The translations under genes and the position numbers were made by a program. From positions 186,001 through 250,000 of the forward strand of contig NZ_PGDQ01000002.1 in the NCBI RefSeq assembly GCF_003073135.1: 64,000 bases of DNA, read 5' to 3'. Every line of letters starts with the position of its first letter. Positions within the stretch are counted from its first letter, which is position 1. The notes under the pieces were generated by a model. That model did no database searches. It was not told the origin of the DNA and worked only from the letters and a program-made list of their open reading frames with translations. Positions 35,982-45,207 of the stretch are shown here, piece by piece. This stretch comes from Euzebya rosea. Its GTDB lineage: Bacteria > Actinomycetota > Nitriliruptoria > Euzebyales > Euzebyaceae.

Positions 35982-38606
35982 ATGAACCTTCCGAAGAGCT
36001 ATGACCCGACGGCGCTGGAGGCCGACCTCTACCAGTGGTGGGAGCGCTCCGGCTTCTTCCACGCCGAGGCCGACGACGACGGTGAGCCGTTCTCCATCGT
36101 CATCCCGCCGCCGAACGTCACCGGGTCGCTGCACATCGGGCACGCCCTGGACAACACCCTCCAGGACGTCCTGGTCCGCCGGGCCCGCATGCAGGGCAGG
36201 AACGCCGTGTGGCTGCCCGGCACCGACCACGCCGGCATCGCCACCCAGACGGTGGTCGAGCGGCAGCTCGCCGAGCAGGGCCAGACCCGCCACGACCTTG
36301 GCCGCGAGGCGTTCCTCGACCGGGTCTGGAAGTGGAAGGAGGAGTCCGGCGGCACGATCCTCAAGCAGCTGCGCCGCCTGGGCTGCTCGTGCGACTGGGA
36401 GCGCGAGGCGTTCACGTTCGACGAACCCCGCTCCGAAGCGGTGCGCAAGGTCTTCTGCGACCTGTACGAGCAGGGGCTGATCTACCGGGGCAACCGGCTG
36501 ATCAACTGGGACCCCAAGGCCAACACGGCGCTGTCGGACATCGAGGTCGACCACGTCGAGATCCAGGGGTCGATGACCCACTTCCGCTACCCGGCGGCCG
36601 ACGGGGGCGAGGGGGTCGTCGTGGCCACGACCCGGCCCGAGACGATGCTGGGCGACACCGCCGTGGCGGTCCACCCCGACGACGAGCGCTACACCGACCT
36701 CATCGGTCGAACCGTCGTGGTGCCGTTCGTGGACCGCGAGATCCCCGTGATCGCCGACGACCACGTCGACCCCGAGTTCGGGACCGGGGCGGTCAAGGTC
36801 ACCCCCGCCCACGACCCCAACGACTACGAGATCGGCCTGCGTCACGGCCTGGAGATGATCGACGTCATGACCGACGACGCGGCCATCAACGCCAACGGCG
36901 GCCCGTACGAGGGGCTCGACCGCTTCGAAGCGCGCACGCGGATCCAGGCCGACCTCGACGCGCTCGGCCTGCTGGTCAAGGTCGAGCCGCACACCCACTC
37001 CGTCGGCCACTCCTCGCGCACCAAGGTGCCGATCGAACCGCGGCTGTCCGACCAGTGGTTCGTCGACGTCGGCCCGCTCGCGGAGAAGGCCATCGCCGCC
37101 GTCAACGACGGCCGGACCACGTTCGTGCCCGAGCGCATGTCCAAGCAGTTCATCGCGTGGCTCGAGAACCTCCACGACTGGTGCATCTCCCGGCAGCTGT
37201 GGTGGGGCCACCGCATCCCCGCCTGGTACGACGCCGAGGGTGGCATCCACGTCCTGCGTGAGGACCCCACCGACAGCCAGATCGCCGAGCTGGGGCTGAC
37301 CCACCAGGACGAGGACGTGCTCGACACGTGGTTCTCCTCCCAGCTGTGGCCGATGACCACCCTGGGCTGGCCCGAGGCGACCCCCGAGTACGAGAAGTGG
37401 TTCCCGACCTCGGTCCTGGTCACGGGCTACGACATCAACACCTTCTGGGTCAGCCGGATGCTGATGATCGCCATGCACCTGCTGGACGAGGCGCCTTTCC
37501 ACACCGTCCTCAACCACGGCCTGGTCCGTGACGAGCACGGCAAGAAGATGTCGAAGTCCTTCGGCAACGTCATCGATCCGCTGGACCTCATCGAGAGCTA
37601 CGGGGCCGACGCGCTGCGCTTCGCCCTGCTGCGGCAGGCCCCTCCGGGGCAGGACGTGCCGCTGGCCGAGGACTGGGTCGAGGGCGGCAAGCGGTTCGCC
37701 AACAAGCTGTGGAACGTCGCCCGCCTGGTCATGGACCGCGCAGGGGACACCACCGTCGGCACACCCCTGCCCCCGGTCGCCGAGCTGCCGCTGGAGGACC
37801 AGTGGATCCTGTCTCGGCTGGAGGCCACCCGTCTGGAGGTCGACGCCGCGTACGACGCCTACGACGTCTCCCCGGCCGCCCGCGGCCTGTACCACTTCAT
37901 CTGGGACGAGTTCGCCGACTGGTACCTCGAGCTCGCCAAGCTGCGTGACGACGAGGCCAGCAAGGTCGTGCTCGTCACCGTGCTCGACGGGGTGCTCAGG
38001 ATGCTGCACCCGGTCATGCCCTTCGTCACCGAGGCGATCTGGCGTGCGCTGACCGGCGCCGACGACGAGACCTCGTTGATGCGGTCGTCCTGGCCCGCGC
38101 AGCTGACCCCGCGCGACGAAGCGGCCGAGACCAGCTTCGGTGCGGTCCAGGAGGTCGTCACCGCCCTCCGGCAGGTCCGCGCCGAGTACGGCCTGCCGCC
38201 GAAGACCCACATCACCGTGTCGGCCGTGTGCGGCGGCGACGTCCAGCAGGTCCTCGCCGCCGGACAGGACGGCATCTGCCGGCTGGCCGGGGTGGACGAC
38301 TGGACCTTCGTCGACACCGCCCCCACCGGCTTGGTCGGCAAGGTGCTGGCCGCCGGCGCCGAGCTGTACGTGCCGCTGGAGGGCATCGTCGACGCCGGCG
38401 AGGAGCTCGACCGCCTGAAGCGCGAGCTGGCCGACGCCGAGAACGAGAAGCGTCGGGCCGAGGGCAAGCTCGGCAACGAGTCCTTCGTCTCCAAGGCCCC
38501 CGACCACGTCGTGGCCGCCGAACGCGAGAAGGTGGCCCACTGGGCCGACGCGATCGAGAAGCTGCGCGCGCAGATCGCCGAGCTGGACCAGCACGCCGGT
38601 GGCTGA
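35982..38606 (+). CDS. valS: Valyl-tRNA synthetase
   Basis: 874 residues from ATG at 35982; an upstream extension is open but meaningless. It charges tRNA-Val and edits Thr. Seen: PPPNVTGSLHIGHAL (HIGH near 50), the CP1 editing domain with TTRPETMLGDTAVAVHP and VTPAHDPND, KKMSKSFGN near 522, an anticodon-binding domain with WDEFADWYLE, and a C-terminal coiled-coil arm. All signatures intact. Confidence 0.97.
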   Translation: MNLPKSYDPTALEADLYQWWERSGFFHAEADDDGEPFSIVIPPPNVTGSLHIGHALDNTLQDVLVRRARMQGRNAVWLPGTDHAGIATQTVVERQLAEQGQTRHDLGREAFLDRVWKWKEESGGTILKQLRRLGCSCDWEREAFTFDEPRSEAVRKVFCDLYEQGLIYRGNRLINWDPKANTALSDIEVDHVEIQGSMTHFRYPAADGGEGVVVATTRPETMLGDTAVAVHPDDERYTDLIGRTVVVPFVDREIPVIADDHVDPEFGTGAVKVTPAHDPNDYEIGLRHGLEMIDVMTDDAAINANGGPYEGLDRFEARTRIQADLDALGLLVKVEPHTHSVGHSSRTKVPIEPRLSDQWFVDVGPLAEKAIAAVNDGRTTFVPERMSKQFIAWLENLHDWCISRQLWWGHRIPAWYDAEGGIHVLREDPTDSQIAELGLTHQDEDVLDTWFSSQLWPMTTLGWPEATPEYEKWFPTSVLVTGYDINTFWVSRMLMIAMHLLDEAPFHTVLNHGLVRDEHGKKMSKSFGNVIDPLDLIESYGADALRFALLRQAPPGQDVPLAEDWVEGGKRFANKLWNVARLVMDRAGDTTVGTPLPPVAELPLEDQWILSRLEATRLEVDAAYDAYDVSPAARGLYHFIWDEFADWYLELAKLRDDEASKVVLVTVLDGVLRMLHPVMPFVTEAIWRALTGADDETSLMRSSWPAQLTPRDEAAETSFGAVQEVVTALRQVRAEYGLPPKTHITVSAVCGGDVQQVLAAGQDGICRLAGVDDWTFVDTAPTGLVGKVLAAGAELYVPLEGIVDAGEELDRLKRELADAENEKRRAEGKLGNESFVSKAPDHVVAAEREKVAHWADAIEKLRAQIAELDQHAGG

Positions 38607-39603
38607 CGGTCCGGTCCGCGAGGCCGACCCGGGCACGGTTCCCCAGCCCCGGGCGGTCGCTGCCCATGTCGAGGCGCTCGACATGGCCGGCCTGGCGTTC
38701 GCCGCCAAGCGGCTGCTCGGCAAGGACCCGGCGCCCGTGTCTGGACAGTTCACGATGTGGGCGCGCAGCGGCAAGCCCAGCCTGCCGCGGCTGACCGACC
38801 CGTTGTGGGAAGCGCTCGCGCCGCTGCACATCGGCCGGCCCTCCAGCCCCGCCGCGGCCCTGTGCGACCAGGTCCTGACCGGCATGGAGCGGGACGGCAC
38901 CGTCGGCCTGCGCGCCGCCGGTGACCTTGCGTCCGCCGGCAAGGACGCCTTCCGGGCCGCGCCGCTGGACCATGCCGACGGGGATCGGCGGGACGCCATC
39001 CGCCGCCAGCAGGCCCTCGTCGACGCCGTCAAGGCGTACTGGCGTGCGATCGCCGGTGTCTACACCCAAGCGCGCACCAGCATCGTGGCCGGCGACCACG
39101 ACGGGGCCGTGGAGGTCCTGCGCACCGGTGGCGAGCAGCTTCGTCCGACCGTGGACCGCATCGCCGGGCTCGCACGGGAGGTCGTCGCCGCGGGCGAGAA
39201 GGCCGAGGCGCCGGTCCGGACCGCCGACCGGGTCGAGGAACCCTCGCCCACCGCGGAGGAGCAGGTGGCGCTGCAGGCCGCTGCACAGGCCGCCGCCCGG
39301 GAGGCCGCGCTGGCCGCACAGGCGACCCCGCAGGTCGTCGACTCGGTGCAGACCCGTCCCGGCATGTCGCCGACCGGACCGCTGTCGCTGACCGACGAGC
39401 AGGCCGAGGCGTTCGCCCGCAAGCAGCCGATCGCCATCGAGGAGGAGCTGGAGGCCGAACGTGCCCCCGTGGAGGTCCTGTCGACCAAGCCGGTCCGCAA
39501 CCACCCGTTCCTGCCGATCGTGTTCCTGCTGATCGTCAGCGGCGTCGCGCTGTTCGTCCTGTACTCCATCATCAACGACCCGACCAACCCGCTGGGCGGC
39601 TGA
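38599..39603 (+). CDS. C-terminally membrane-anchored protein of unknown function
   Basis: 334 residues, GTG start overlapping the valS stop by eight bases, so translation is probably coupled. Mostly helical (HVEALDMAGLAFAAKRLLG near the N-terminus), with an Ala/Gln-rich stretch ~215-245 and a single transmembrane helix at ~304-325 (FLPIVFLLIVSGVALFVLY) followed by a short external tail. No domain recognised. Located between valS and folC. Confidence 0.72.
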   Translation: MADGPVREADPGTVPQPRAVAAHVEALDMAGLAFAAKRLLGKDPAPVSGQFTMWARSGKPSLPRLTDPLWEALAPLHIGRPSSPAAALCDQVLTGMERDGTVGLRAAGDLASAGKDAFRAAPLDHADGDRRDAIRRQQALVDAVKAYWRAIAGVYTQARTSIVAGDHDGAVEVLRTGGEQLRPTVDRIAGLAREVVAAGEKAEAPVRTADRVEEPSPTAEEQVALQAAAQAAAREAALAAQATPQVVDSVQTRPGMSPTGPLSLTDEQAEAFARKQPIAIEEELEAERAPVEVLSTKPVRNHPFLPIVFLLIVSGVALFVLYSIINDPTNPLGG

Positions 39604-39605
39604 CC

Positions 39606-40928
39606 ATGACATCCGACGACGGGCTCCTCGGCTACGACGAGGCCCTCAGGGTCCTGCAGGCGCGAGGACCCGGGCGGATGGTGCCCGACCTCGACCGCAT
39701 CACCGACCTGATGGCGCTGCTGGGTGATCCGCAGGACACCTTCGACACCGTGCACGTGACCGGGACCAACGGCAAGACGTCGACCGCGGCGATGATCACC
39801 TCGCTGCTGACGACCGCCGGGCTGATCACCGGGTCGTACTCCAGCCCGCACCTGCAGGACCTGCGCGAGCGGATCCGCATCGCCGGGGAGCCGATCGGGC
39901 GGGACGACCTCGCCCGCCACGTCAGCTACCTCCAGCCGTTCCTCGCAGCCGTCGACGAGCGGCACCCCGACACCGTCACCTTCTTCGAGGCGCTGACGGC
40001 GCTGGCGCTGCTGCACTTCGCCGACGTGCCCGCCAACGTCGGCGTGCTCGAGGTCGGCATGGGCGGGACGTGGGACGCCACCAACGTCGTCAACGCCGCC
40101 GTGGCGGTCCTGACCCGTGTGGCCGTGGACCATCGCGAGCTCGGCGACACCCCGGCGGCGATCGCGGTGGAGAAGGCCGGGATCATCAAGCCCGGTGCCT
40201 TCGTCGTCGTGGCCGAGCAGGACACCGAGGTGCTGGACGTCATCACCCGCCGCGCCGAGGAGGTCGAGGCCACGATGAAGGTGGCGGGGACCGACTTCGA
40301 GCTGCTGGGACGCACCCCTGCGGTCGGTGGCCAGCAGGTCGACCTCCAGGGGGTCAACGGGACCTACAACGAGGTGCTGCTGCCGTTGTTCGGCCGGCAC
40401 CAGGGGCGCAACGCCGCCCTGGCCCTGGCCGCGTTCGAGGCGTTCCACCGCTTCGAGGTCGAGGTCGAGGACGAGCTGGTCCGCGAGGCCTTCGCGGCCG
40501 TCCGTTCGCCGGGTCGGCTGGAGCCGGTCCCGCGGGCCGAGCAGGCGTTGATCGTCCTCGACGGGGCGCACAACCCGGCGGGAATCGCCAGCCTGGCCGA
40601 GGCCCTGACCACCGAGTTCGCCTTCGAGCGCCGCGTCGTCGTGCTCGGCGTGCTCGACGACAAGGACGTCGAGGCGATGGTCGCCGCCCTCGTGGGTGTG
40701 GCCGACCACGTCGTCGCCGTGCCGCCGGACAACCCCCGGGCCGCCGATCCCGAGCGCATCGCCCGGGCCTGCGCAACCCATGCGTTGTCGGTCGAGGTGG
40801 CCGCCGACGTCGAGGAGGCCATCGACCTGGCCTCCGGCGTCACCCGCCCCGCCGACGGGATCGTCGTGACCGGGTCCCTGTACCTGGTCGGCGAGGCCCG
40901 CGAGGCGCTCGGCCTGGACCCCGCCTGA
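39606..40928 (+). CDS. folC: Folylpolyglutamate synthase / dihydrofolate synthase
   Basis: 440 residues, ATG two bases after the previous stop. It adds glutamates to folates (and possibly makes dihydrofolate). Seen: ATP loop VTGTNGKTS near 49, YSSPHLQDLRERI, EVGMGGTWDATN, DHRELG with a carbamylatable-type Lys region VEKAGIIK, and the C-terminal ligase domain with LDGAHNPAG. Mur ligase fold; length typical. Confidence 0.95.
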   Translation: MTSDDGLLGYDEALRVLQARGPGRMVPDLDRITDLMALLGDPQDTFDTVHVTGTNGKTSTAAMITSLLTTAGLITGSYSSPHLQDLRERIRIAGEPIGRDDLARHVSYLQPFLAAVDERHPDTVTFFEALTALALLHFADVPANVGVLEVGMGGTWDATNVVNAAVAVLTRVAVDHRELGDTPAAIAVEKAGIIKPGAFVVVAEQDTEVLDVITRRAEEVEATMKVAGTDFELLGRTPAVGGQQVDLQGVNGTYNEVLLPLFGRHQGRNAALALAAFEAFHRFEVEVEDELVREAFAAVRSPGRLEPVPRAEQALIVLDGAHNPAGIASLAEALTTEFAFERRVVVLGVLDDKDVEAMVAALVGVADHVVAVPPDNPRAADPERIARACATHALSVEVAADVEEAIDLASGVTRPADGIVVTGSLYLVGEAREALGLDPA

Positions 40929-40995
40929 TCCTGTCGGGTTCGGCCCGCCGGGAAGTTTCCTTGCATGGTCGGAGACCGGAGGACTAGGTTTCCGT

Positions 40996-41066
40996 GATCG
41001 GCCGTGGAATGGCCGATCTGACCGATGTCGACGAGGGGCGCCGTGACGGGCGGGGCCCGACATCGG
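40996..41066 (+). promoter_or_regulatory. Structured leader of the secreted-protein gene: two consecutive hairpins
   Basis: Two perfect inverted repeats stand in series: GATCGGCC-7-GGCCGATC (40996-41018) and CCGATGTCG-27-CGACATCGG (41022-41066). The second ends 16 bases before the ATG at 41083, close to the ribosome-binding site (GGGGAG). The arrangement suggests a regulatory 5' UTR. It does not match any riboswitch consensus I could recognise. Confidence 0.5.
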
Positions 41067-41082
41067 ATGAGGGGAGTCAGCG

Positions 41083-41991
41083 ATGACGGAGCGTTCGACC
41101 CTGCCCGGGGTGTCCCTGCGAGGGCTGGCGATGCTGTGGGCGATGGTCCTGGTGTGGACGGTGGTGCTGGTCGTGCCGGCCGGCGCCGACACGACGGTGG
41201 TCGTCACCGCCGACGACGTCGGGGACACGTGGTTCGCGGCCGACACCCGGCCGGGTGGGACGGCGACGTTCCGCAACGGTCCGGCGACACCGCCGGGGGG
41301 CACCGGCAGCGTCGAGCTGTCGACCACGGTCGACCCCGACAAGGTGCAGCTGCTGACCGCCACCTACGACGGCGTGGCGCTGGCCGACATCGACGGCATC
41401 GGCTACGCCACCTACCGGGACGCGTCCTCCACCGGGTTCGTGGCGGGGGTCGCGGCGCTCAACCTGCGCGTGGACCTCGACGGCGGTGGAACCAGCGACG
41501 TGTACATGGTCTTCGAGCCCTATCAGGATCAGGGCAACGCGGCCGTCCAGACCGGGGTGTGGCAGACGTGGAACGCCTTCCGTGGCGGGGCCGCGGAGTG
41601 GTGGATCAACACCAACGCAGGTGGCTGTGGTCAGGCCACGCCCTGCACGTGGGACACCATCCTGACCCTGTTCCCCGACGCCACCATCCGCGAAGCCGCG
41701 ACGTGTGGCCCCGGCGGCGTGACGTCGCCCTGCCCCGGGTCCCTCGGGATCAACCAGGGGTCGTTCAACCCAGGCATCATCAGCAGCGTGGACATGCTGA
41801 CGGTCAGCGTCGAGGGGACCGCCACGACCTACGACTTCGAGCTGGTCCGTGACGACGACGGCGACGGCATCCCCGACACCGCGCCACCGACCAGCAAGGA
41901 CGACTGCAAGAAGGGCGGCTGGGCCGGGTTCAACAACCCGACCTTCCGCAACCAGGGCCAGTGCGTCAGCTGGGTCAACCACAACACCTGA
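41083..41991 (+). CDS. Secreted protein with a C-terminal Cys motif (DDCKKGGW type)
   Basis: 302 residues, ATG, with GGGGAG upstream. Residues ~12-35 are a signal peptide (LAMLWAMVLVWTVVLVV-PAGA). The body is beta-rich with four Cys in CGQATPC and CGPGG...CPG, and a short Asp-rich calcium-like loop DDDGDGIPD near 265. The last ~30 residues, SKDDCKKGGW...NPTFRNQGQCVSWVNHN, form a small two-Cys motif found at the ends of many actinobacterial secreted proteins as I recall. Its role is unknown. Confidence 0.82.
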   Translation: MTERSTLPGVSLRGLAMLWAMVLVWTVVLVVPAGADTTVVVTADDVGDTWFAADTRPGGTATFRNGPATPPGGTGSVELSTTVDPDKVQLLTATYDGVALADIDGIGYATYRDASSTGFVAGVAALNLRVDLDGGGTSDVYMVFEPYQDQGNAAVQTGVWQTWNAFRGGAAEWWINTNAGGCGQATPCTWDTILTLFPDATIREAATCGPGGVTSPCPGSLGINQGSFNPGIISSVDMLTVSVEGTATTYDFELVRDDDGDGIPDTAPPTSKDDCKKGGWAGFNNPTFRNQGQCVSWVNHNT

Positions 41992-42013
41992 GGGCGACAC
42001 GGCCGTGGCCGGC

Positions 42014-42706
42014 CTAGGTTTCCGGACCCGCCGCCAGGGCGCTCGCCTCGGCGAAGCGGTCGGCGTCGATCTGGCCGCTGGAGCGCGCGACGACCGTGCC
42101 GTCGGCGTCGGTGAAGACCCACATCGGCGTGCCGGACAGGCCCCATGCCTCGGCGGCCGTGCCGTCGCTGTCGACGAGCACCTCACCGGGGAAGGCCTCG
42201 GCCTCCAGCCACTCGTCCGGCGGCCAGTTGGGGCGGGCCGGGTCGTGCAGGGTGGAGACGGCGACGAGCTCGACCCCGTCGGCCAGCTGCCCGTCAGCGA
42301 CCCAGTCGGCGATCAGCGGCATCTCCTCCTGGCAGTGGGGGCACCAGTGGGCGACGAAGACGACCGCCTGCGCCGTGCCCTCGCCGCCGATCGTGACCGC
42401 CCCGCCGTCGGGGTCCTGCCCCGCCACCACGGGTGCCGTCATGCCGATCGCCGTGTCCCCACCGGCCTGCGGGACGGTCGGCAGGGCCGTGCCCTCGGCG
42501 ATGGCGGCGTCCACGCCGAGCGATGCGTCGGATCCCTGGACGAGCAGGAACCCGACACCGACGACGACCGCCAGCGCCACCACGGCGCCGATGGCGGTGA
42601 CCATCCGGCTGCGGACGCCGGCCCGCTTCTCCGCGGCCCGTGCCTCGGCCAGTCGGTCGGCCCGACGGGCCTTCTGGCGTTCGCGCTTGCTGGACGTGGT
42701 GCTCAC
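42014..42706 (-). CDS. TlpA/ResA-like membrane-anchored thioredoxin-fold protein
   Basis: 230 residues from GTG at 42706, overlapping the stop of the DsbB-like gene by one GTGA. An Arg/Lys/Ala-rich cytoplasmic N-terminus and one transmembrane helix (~36-57) precede an extracytoplasmic thioredoxin fold with active site C122-P-H-C125 and the cis-Pro loop GTPMWVF. With the partner DsbB-like protein it should oxidise or isomerise Cys pairs in exported proteins. A CPHC centre is typical of oxidising DsbA-type enzymes. Confidence 0.88.
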   Translation of the reverse strand: MSTTSSKRERQKARRADRLAEARAAEKRAGVRSRMVTAIGAVVALAVVVGVGFLLVQGSDASLGVDAAIAEGTALPTVPQAGGDTAIGMTAPVVAGQDPDGGAVTIGGEGTAQAVVFVAHWCPHCQEEMPLIADWVADGQLADGVELVAVSTLHDPARPNWPPDEWLEAEAFPGEVLVDSDGTAAEAWGLSGTPMWVFTDADGTVVARSSGQIDADRFAEASALAAGPET

Positions 42707-43284
42707 AGGGCCTGCTCCTCGAGTGGGTGGACGGGGGTCGGGGTGGTCGTGGTCTCGCCGGATGTCGTCGCGCCGACGTCGCTGCGGCGCTGGCCCCAGA
42801 GCGCCACGCCGAGCACCAGCACGACGAGGAACGCGGTGCCGGCCATGACCGGGATCGTGATGAACCCGAGCCGCTCGACCCAGATGGCCGAACACGGGTT
42901 GGTGGGGTCGCAGGTGACCCCGGCTGCGGGAGCGCGCTGCACGATCACGTGCCAGACGCTGGTCAGCAGCCCGAGGGCGGCCAGGGGGACGGCGTAGGTG
43001 AAGACGTCGTCGCGTCGGCGCAGCACGGCGGTCGTGGTGATCACGGCCAGGGAGTACATGAAGATGCGCTGGACCCAGCACAGCTCGCAGGGCACGTAGC
43101 CGGCCACCTCCGACAGGTAGAGGCTGCCGAGCGTGGCCGTGCCGGTGACGGACGCCGCGATCCCGACGGCAACCCCGGGGCGGGCGACGGCCGCCTTGCC
43201 CCTGTCGGTCAGGGCAACGACGAGCACACCCACCCAGCAGAGCAGGGTGAGCAGCGTGAACAACCAGGTGGCGGCGACGGTCAT
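42703..43284 (-). CDS. DsbB/BdbC-type disulfide bond formation protein
   Basis: 193 residues, ATG. Four transmembrane helices with C66-E-L-C69 (PCELCWVQR) in the first external loop and C125/C131 ([11 protein letters not shown]) in the second. These are the two redox pairs that pass electrons from a DsbA-like thioredoxin to quinone. The Thr/Pro-rich tail is cytoplasmic. It is translationally coupled with the thioredoxin-like gene that follows on the same strand. Confidence 0.92.
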   Translation of the reverse strand: MTVAATWLFTLLTLLCWVGVLVVALTDRGKAAVARPGVAVGIAASVTGTATLGSLYLSEVAGYVPCELCWVQRIFMYSLAVITTTAVLRRRDDVFTYAVPLAALGLLTSVWHVIVQRAPAAGVTCDPTNPCSAIWVERLGFITIPVMAGTAFLVVLVLGVALWGQRRSDVGATTSGETTTTPTPVHPLEEQAL

Positions 43285-43481
43285 GGGACGGGTCTCATCG
43301 GAGGGGTCGGTCGAACGGGGGCATCGGTTCCACCATGGCCCTGTCCACCCGGCCGGGCCGGGTCCTTGGTCCCGTCATCGTCGGACTGTGGTCCCACCGT
43401 GACCCCCGACACCCCCCGAAGGGGGAGGGGTGGCCGGTCGGCCGCGCCGCAACGGCGTCGCAGCCGATACCCTGCGCGGCA

Positions 43482-43886
43482 ATGGCTACTGAATCCACTC
43501 TGATCCTGATCAAGCCCGACGGTGTCCGTCGGGGCCTCATCGGCGAGGTCGTTCGCCGCATCGAGCGCAAGGGGCTGACCATCGACAAGATGGAGCTGCG
43601 CACCCTCGAGCGCGAGACCGCCGAGGAGCACTACGGCGAGCACCGCGAGCGTCCGTTCTTCGGCGAGCTCGTCGACTTCATCACCGGCGGTCCGCTGGTC
43701 GCGCTCGTCGTCACCGGCGAGTCCGCCATCGCCGCGATGCGCCAGCTGGCCGGCGCGACCAACCCGCTGGAGTCCGCTCCCGGGTCGATCCGCGGCGAGT
43801 TCGCCACCGAGATCGGCGAGAACATCATCCACGGCTCGGACTCCCCCGAGTCCGCCGAGCGCGAGATCAAGATCTTCTTCCCGTAG
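43482..43886 (+). CDS. ndk: Nucleoside diphosphate kinase
   Basis: 134 residues from ATG at 43482; the upstream extension is spurious. It balances NTP and dNTP pools through a phosphohistidine. Seen: [13 protein letters not shown], the Kpn-loop region, [18 protein letters not shown] and active-site His in ENIIHGSDS. Length and motifs are canonical. Confidence 0.97.
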   Translation: MATESTLILIKPDGVRRGLIGEVVRRIERKGLTIDKMELRTLERETAEEHYGEHRERPFFGELVDFITGGPLVALVVTGESAIAAMRQLAGATNPLESAPGSIRGEFATEIGENIIHGSDSPESAEREIKIFFP

Positions 43887-43905
43887 GGAACGACAGGATC
43901 ACCGC

Positions 43906-43930
43906 ACGGGGCGTCCTCGGGGCGCCCCGT
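43906..43930 (+). terminator. Terminator-like hairpin after ndk
   Basis: ACGGGGCG pairs with CGCCCCGT across a 9-base loop, followed by TCGTCGTC. It lies 19 bases past the ndk stop. Confidence 0.65.
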
Positions 43931-44014
43931 TCGTCGTCTCCGGGGGTGTCGCGCCCGGGGCACGGCCTCGCCGGAGGGTCGCAGGACCCGCTGCGCCGAT
44001 TAGGCTGCCGGACG

Positions 44015-45199
44015 ATGACCGATCTCCCCGCCCCCGGCCGTTCCACCCGCTCGGTGCACCTGACCGAGCACGTCGACCCCGCCACCGGCAGCATCATCGC
44101 GCCGGTGCACACCAACTCGGCGTTCGCCTACGCCGACGTGCCCTCCTGGCGCGCGGCGGCGCTCGGCGAGACCCCGGGGCACATCTACGCCCGCAACTCC
44201 AACCCGACCACCGACCGGTTCGAAGCCAAGATGGCGGCGCTGGAGGGCACCGCTGCCGCGACCAGCTTCGGCACGGGCATGGCGGCCATCTCCACCACCC
44301 TGATGGCGTTGCTCGAACCGGGTCGACGGGCCGTGACGGTCACCGACACCTACGGCGGCACCCACCTGATGTTCAGCCAGATCCTGCCGCGATGGGGCGT
44401 GGACTGCGTGGTGGTCGACACCGACGACCACGACGCGCTGGAGGCCGCGATCGCCGAGGGCTGCGACCTGCTGTACCTGGAGACGCCCACGAACCCGACG
44501 CTCAAGGTGCTCGACATCGCCCGCCTGTCCGCCGCCGCGCGGGCCGTCGGTGCCGTCACCGTCGTCGACAACACCTTCGCCACCCCCATCAACACCCGAC
44601 CGGTCGAGCACGGCGCCGACATCGTCCTGCACTCGGCCTCCAAGTTCCTCGGCGGCCACGGTGACGTCCTCGGCGGGGTCGTGTGCGGCAACGACGAGCT
44701 GGTCCACCGGGTCTACGCCCTCCGCGAGATCATCGGCACCGGCATGGACCCGCACGTCGCCGCCATGTTCCTCCGGTCGCTGAAGACCCTCGGCCTGCGG
44801 GTCGAGCGGCACAACGCGACCGCCCAGGCCGTCGCCGAACACCTCGCCGCCCACCCGAAGGTGGAGCGGGTGGCCTACCCGGGCCTGCTCGACCACCCCG
44901 GCCACGACGTCGCCGCCGACCAGATGGAGGGCTTCGGCGGCGTGCTGAGCTTCTCCCTCGTCGGGGGGATGCCTGCGGTCGAGACGGTCTGCGCCGAGCT
45001 GGAGTACGCCTACCTCGCCGCCAACCTCGGGCAGGTCGAGACCATCGCCGGACCGCCCGCGACGACCAGCCACGTCGAGCTGACCGACAGCGAACGGGCC
45101 GAGGCAGGCATTCCTGAGGGGCTCATCCGCTACTCCGTCGGGATCGAGGATGCGGCGGACCTGATCGCCGACCTCGACCGCGCCCTGTCGGCCCTCTGA
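44015..45199 (+). CDS. Cystathionine gamma-synthase/lyase-family PLP enzyme
   Basis: 394 residues from ATG at 44015. Seen: YARNSNPTTDRFEAKMAALEG (substrate and PLP-phosphate Tyr/Arg), ATSFGTGMAAIS, LYLETPTNPTLKV, VDNTFATP and the Schiff-base K210 in SASKFLGGHGD, and a C-terminal LRYSVGIED-type ending (IRYSVGIED). Members make or break C-S bonds in methionine and cysteine metabolism; synthase, beta-lyase and gamma-lyase roles cannot be told apart from sequence alone. The M20 peptidase gene follows eight bases later. Confidence 0.93.
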   Translation: MTDLPAPGRSTRSVHLTEHVDPATGSIIAPVHTNSAFAYADVPSWRAAALGETPGHIYARNSNPTTDRFEAKMAALEGTAAATSFGTGMAAISTTLMALLEPGRRAVTVTDTYGGTHLMFSQILPRWGVDCVVVDTDDHDALEAAIAEGCDLLYLETPTNPTLKVLDIARLSAAARAVGAVTVVDNTFATPINTRPVEHGADIVLHSASKFLGGHGDVLGGVVCGNDELVHRVYALREIIGTGMDPHVAAMFLRSLKTLGLRVERHNATAQAVAEHLAAHPKVERVAYPGLLDHPGHDVAADQMEGFGGVLSFSLVGGMPAVETVCAELEYAYLAANLGQVETIAGPPATTSHVELTDSERAEAGIPEGLIRYSVGIEDAADLIADLDRALSAL

Positions 45200-45207
45200 A
45201 CCCGCCG

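Noticed and set aside
31813-35985. 1390-codon open frame on the plus strand across the DUF5709/hydrolase/GNAT/M50 region
   Set aside because: Antisense to genes with clear catalytic motifs; no domain of its own.
35643-39032. 1129-codon minus-strand frame opposite valS
   Set aside because: Shadow of valyl-tRNA synthetase; composition without structure.
40996-41066. c-di-AMP (ydaO) or c-di-GMP riboswitch before the secreted protein
   Set aside because: The dyads are clear, but none of the conserved motifs of these classes could be placed.
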